Of a stretch of 64,000 nucleotides of DNA, positions 61,526-64,000 are shown in pieces (the stretch's first letter is position 1; each line of letters begins with the position of its first letter). Made by a program: the position numbers and the translations under genes. The notes under the pieces were generated by a model. It searched no databases. It saw only the letters and a list, made by a program, of their open reading frames with translations, and had not been told where the DNA came from. This stretch comes from Strigops habroptila (Eukaryota > Chordata > Aves > Psittaciformes > Psittacidae). Location of the stretch: the NCBI RefSeq assembly GCF_004027225.2, contig NC_044278.2:62001-126000 (forward strand). The letters run 5' to 3'.

Positions 61526-64000
61526 ATGTGTTGGGGGAGGGGAGCATTGATCCATCCCAACATTCCTGGTCAGTTGCCAGCACCTGTAATAAGTGCTTGG
61601 AGAGATGTAGAGATGTTCCAGCTGCCCCAGCCATTGAGTCGGCTTCATTTGGAGCTCGGCTAAGGTGCCTCTATACAAACGCCCGTAGTATGGGGAACAA
61701 GCAAGAGGAATTAGAGATGTGTGCAAGGTTACGGGAATATGATGTCATTGGTATCACAGAAACATGGTGGGATGGCTCCTATGACTGGAATGTCGGAATG
61801 GAAGGTTACAGGCTGTTTAGAAAAGACAGGCCAGGCAGACGGGGAGGGGGCGTTGCTATCTATGTCAGTGATAGGCTGGAGAGTATGGAACTCTGTCTGG
61901 GGATGGGTGATGAGGTAACAGAGTGTTTGTGGGTCAGGATCAAAGGGAAAACAGCAACGGGGGACATTACGGTGGGGATCTGTTACAGGCCGCCTGATCA
62001 AGAGGACTCTGTGGATGAAGCGCTCTACAGACAGATAGGAGCAGCCTCACGCTCGCAGGCCCTGGTCCTCATGGGGGACTTCAACCATCCTGACATCTGT
62101 TGGAGGGACGGTACGGCCCGGCACAAGCAATCCAGGAGGTTCCTTAATTGTGTGGAAGACAACTTCCTCTTTCAAGCAGTAGAGGAGCCGACGAGGAGAG
62201 GTGCCATGCTGGACCTTGTGCTCACCAACAGGGAGGGACTAGTTGGAAATGTAACGCTCCAGGGCAGCCTTGGCTCTAGTGATCACGAGATGGTTGAGTT
62301 TGAGATCCTCAGGACAGTGAGAAGAGCGTGCAGCAAGCTCACTGCCCTGGACTTCAAGAAAGCAGACTTTGACCTCTTCAGGAGCCTCCTTAGTAAGGTT
62401 TCATGGGATACAGTCCTAGAGGGCAGGGGGGCCCAAGACTGCTGGTCGGTATTCAAGGATCACCTGCTACGTGCTCAAGAGTGTTGCATCCCGACTAGAA
62501 GAAAGTGCAGCAGGAGGGCCAGGAGACCTCCATGGATGGACAAGGAGCTGCTGAGGAAACTTAGAGGGAAAAAAGAAGCTTATAGAAGGTGGAAGCAAGG
62601 ACAGGCGGCCTGGGAAGAATACAGGAGCATTGCCCGAGAAGCTAGGGACCAGGTTAGGAAAGCTAAGGCCCAGCTAGAATTAAGTTTGGCAAGGGATGTA
62701 AAAGATAACAGGAAAGGATTCTATAGGTACGTGGCAAATAAAAGACAGGCTAGGGACAATGTAGGCCCTCTCCAGAAGCTATCAGGAGAACTGGCTACCA
62801 TGGATTTGGAGAAGGCTGAGGTTCTTAATGACTTCTTTGCCTCAGTCTTCACCAGCAAATGCTCTGACCACACAACCCAAGTCTTGGAAAGCAAATGCAG
62901 GGACTGTGAGAACGAAGACCTTAGGCCCACTGTAGGAGAGGATCAGGTTCGAGACCATCTTAAGAACCTGAACGTGCACAAGTCCATGGGACCTGATGAA
63001 ATCCATCCACGGGTCCTGAAGGAGCTGGCGAATGAAGTTGCTAAGCCACTGTCCATCATATTCGAAAAATCCTGGCAGTCAGGTGAAGTTCCCAATGACT
63101 GGAAGAAGGGTAATATAACCCCCATTTTCAAGAAGGGGAAGGTGGAAGACCCGGGGAACTACAGACCAGTCAGTCTCACCTCTGTGCCTGGCAAAATCTT
63201 GGAACAGTTTCTCCTGGAAAACATGCTAAGGCACATGAAAAACAATGAGGTGGTTGGTGACAGCCAACATGGCTTCACTAAGGGGAAATCCTGCCTGACC
63301 AATTTGGTGGCCTTCTATGATGGAGCCACGGAACTGATGGACAGGGGCAGAGCAGTTGATGTCATCTACCTGGACTTGTGCAAAGCATTCGACACTGTCC
63401 CACATGACATCCTTGTCTCTAAATTGGAGAGACATCAATTTGATAGATGGACCACTCGGTGGATAAAAAACTGGCTCGATGGCCGCACGCAAAGAGTTGT
63501 GGTAAATGGCTCGATGTCCAGTTGGAAACCTGTAACGAGTGGTGTCCCTCAGGGATCGGTGTTGGGACCGGTCCTGTTCAGCATCTTTGTCGGCGACATG
63601 GACAGTGGGATTGAGTGCGCCCTCAGCAAGTTTGCCGATGACACCAAGCTGTGTGGTTCGGTTGATACGCTGGAGAGAAGGGATGCCATCCAGAGGGACC
63701 TCGACACGCTTGTGAGGTGGGCTGATGCCAACCTTATGAAGTTTAACCAAGCCAAGTGCAAGGTCCTACACCTGGGTCAGGGCAACCCCAGGCACTGCTA
63801 CAGGCTGGGCAGAGAAGAGATTCAGAGCAGCCCTGCAGAAAAGGACTTGGGGGTGTTGGTTGACGAGAAGCTTAACATGAGCCGGCAGTGTGCACTTGCA
63901 GCCCAGAAAGCCAACCGTATCCTGGGCTGCATCAAAAGAAGCGTGACCAGCAGGTCGAAGGAGGTGATCTTGCCCCTCTACTCTGCTCTGGTGAGACCCC
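61489..64000 (+). CDS. CR1 ORF2: endonuclease-reverse transcriptase, partial at 3' end
   Basis: The frame is open from 61489, after TAG at 61486-61488, to the window edge (837 codons). The first ATG, at 61690, lies inside the endonuclease, so normal initiation there would lose its start. Endonuclease motifs: [15 protein letters not shown] (catalytic Glu), [23 protein letters not shown] and SSDHEMVEF. Reverse-transcriptase motifs: [35 protein letters not shown] (motif A Asp), [11 protein letters not shown] (motif B) and KFADDTKL (catalytic Asp pair), then KCKVLHLG and ILGCIKRS. The enzyme nicks target DNA and copies CR1 RNA at the nick. It overlaps ORF1 by 37 nt in the -1 frame. The last part and the stop lie outside the window. 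Confidence 0.93.
61516..61562 (+). promoter_or_regulatory. Candidate -1 ribosomal frameshift signal linking CR1 ORF1 and ORF2
   Basis: The heptamer T TTA AAC (61516-61522) is in the ORF1 frame and has the X XXY YYZ form of efficient eukaryotic -1 slippery sites. ORF1 TAG follows at once (61523-61525). After a 6-nt spacer (61523-61528), TGTTGGG (61529-61535) can pair with CCCAACA (61556-61562). GGA (61536-61538) can pair with TCC (61551-61553) across a 2-nt bulge, with a 12-nt loop. A -1 shift enters the open ORF2 frame as TTT AAA CTA GAT. Site, spacer and hairpin are read directly; that frameshifting occurs is inference. Confidence 0.55.

Larger units (their letters stand above)
61005..64000 (+). 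mobile_element. CR1 LINE, 5'-truncated, coding region intact, continues past the window
   Basis: This is the longest retrotransposon in the window. It enters in the second half of ORF1 (esterase-like domain) and continues through all of the ORF2 endonuclease and nearly all of the reverse transcriptase. It is cut by the window edge at residues SALVRP, before the ORF2 C terminus and the 3'UTR. No stop or frameshift was found in ORF2. Together with the clean motif set this suggests a relatively young insertion. CR1 moves by target-primed reverse transcription. This copy lacks the 5'UTR and the ORF1 N terminus, so it is not expected to mobilise itself. Confidence 0.95.

Noticed and set aside
63226..63750. 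174-codon open frame on the minus strand
   Set aside because: It lies opposite the conserved reverse-transcriptase coding sequence of CR1 ORF2 and has no domain of its own. It is a shadow of ORF2.
1..64000. CRISPR arrays, bacterial operons, rRNA or tRNA genes
   Set aside because: No regularly spaced repeats, ribosome-binding sites, rRNA-like stretches or complete tRNA cloverleaf were seen, and the sequence is clearly vertebrate nuclear DNA.

Overview
The window reads as nuclear DNA of a bird, probably a neoavian. The evidence is the repeat content: several 3' ends of CR1 LINE retrotransposons ending in ATTCTATGATT-type repeats, avian endogenous-retrovirus long terminal repeats (LTRs), a diverged CORE-SINE/MIR-type element, one sharp CpG island, and otherwise AT-rich sequence with no long host reading frame. 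Nothing suggests a bacterial or viral genome. Family names come from memory of avian repeats; no search was run.

Layout. 1-31.4 kb looks intergenic. It holds CR1 tails at 0.2, 18.4-19.3, 26.3 and 27.6 kb, solo LTRs at 1.4-2.1 (minus), 16.4-17.0 (minus) and 22.1-22.65 kb (plus), an unclassified 197-bp repeat present as an inverted pair (8.1 and 9.9 kb), and MIR-like SINE remnants at 10.9 kb and possibly 31.4 kb. A CpG island at 31.8-32.5 kb looks like the promoter and 5'UTR exon of a plus-strand gene. After a ~13.5-kb intron, a well-formed exon at 45.72-45.83 kb carries the start codon and a signal-peptide-like N terminus, ending in phase 1. The rest of that gene is not recognisable here and probably continues past the right edge. 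Its identity is unknown to me.

From 56.9 kb to the right edge the DNA is rich in mobile elements: a minus-strand CR1 tail, a damaged CR1 (59.4-60.4 kb), a probable solo LTR (60.5-61.0 kb), and a 5'-truncated CR1 running off the window. This last element is the most notable feature. It keeps the esterase-like end of ORF1 and an ORF2 that is open without a stop from 61,489 to 64,000, with endonuclease and reverse-transcriptase motifs present. ORF1 ends in a T TTA AAC heptamer directly before its TAG, followed after 6 nt by a possible hairpin. ORF2 has no ATG at its expected N terminus, so expression by -1 ribosomal frameshifting is a testable idea.
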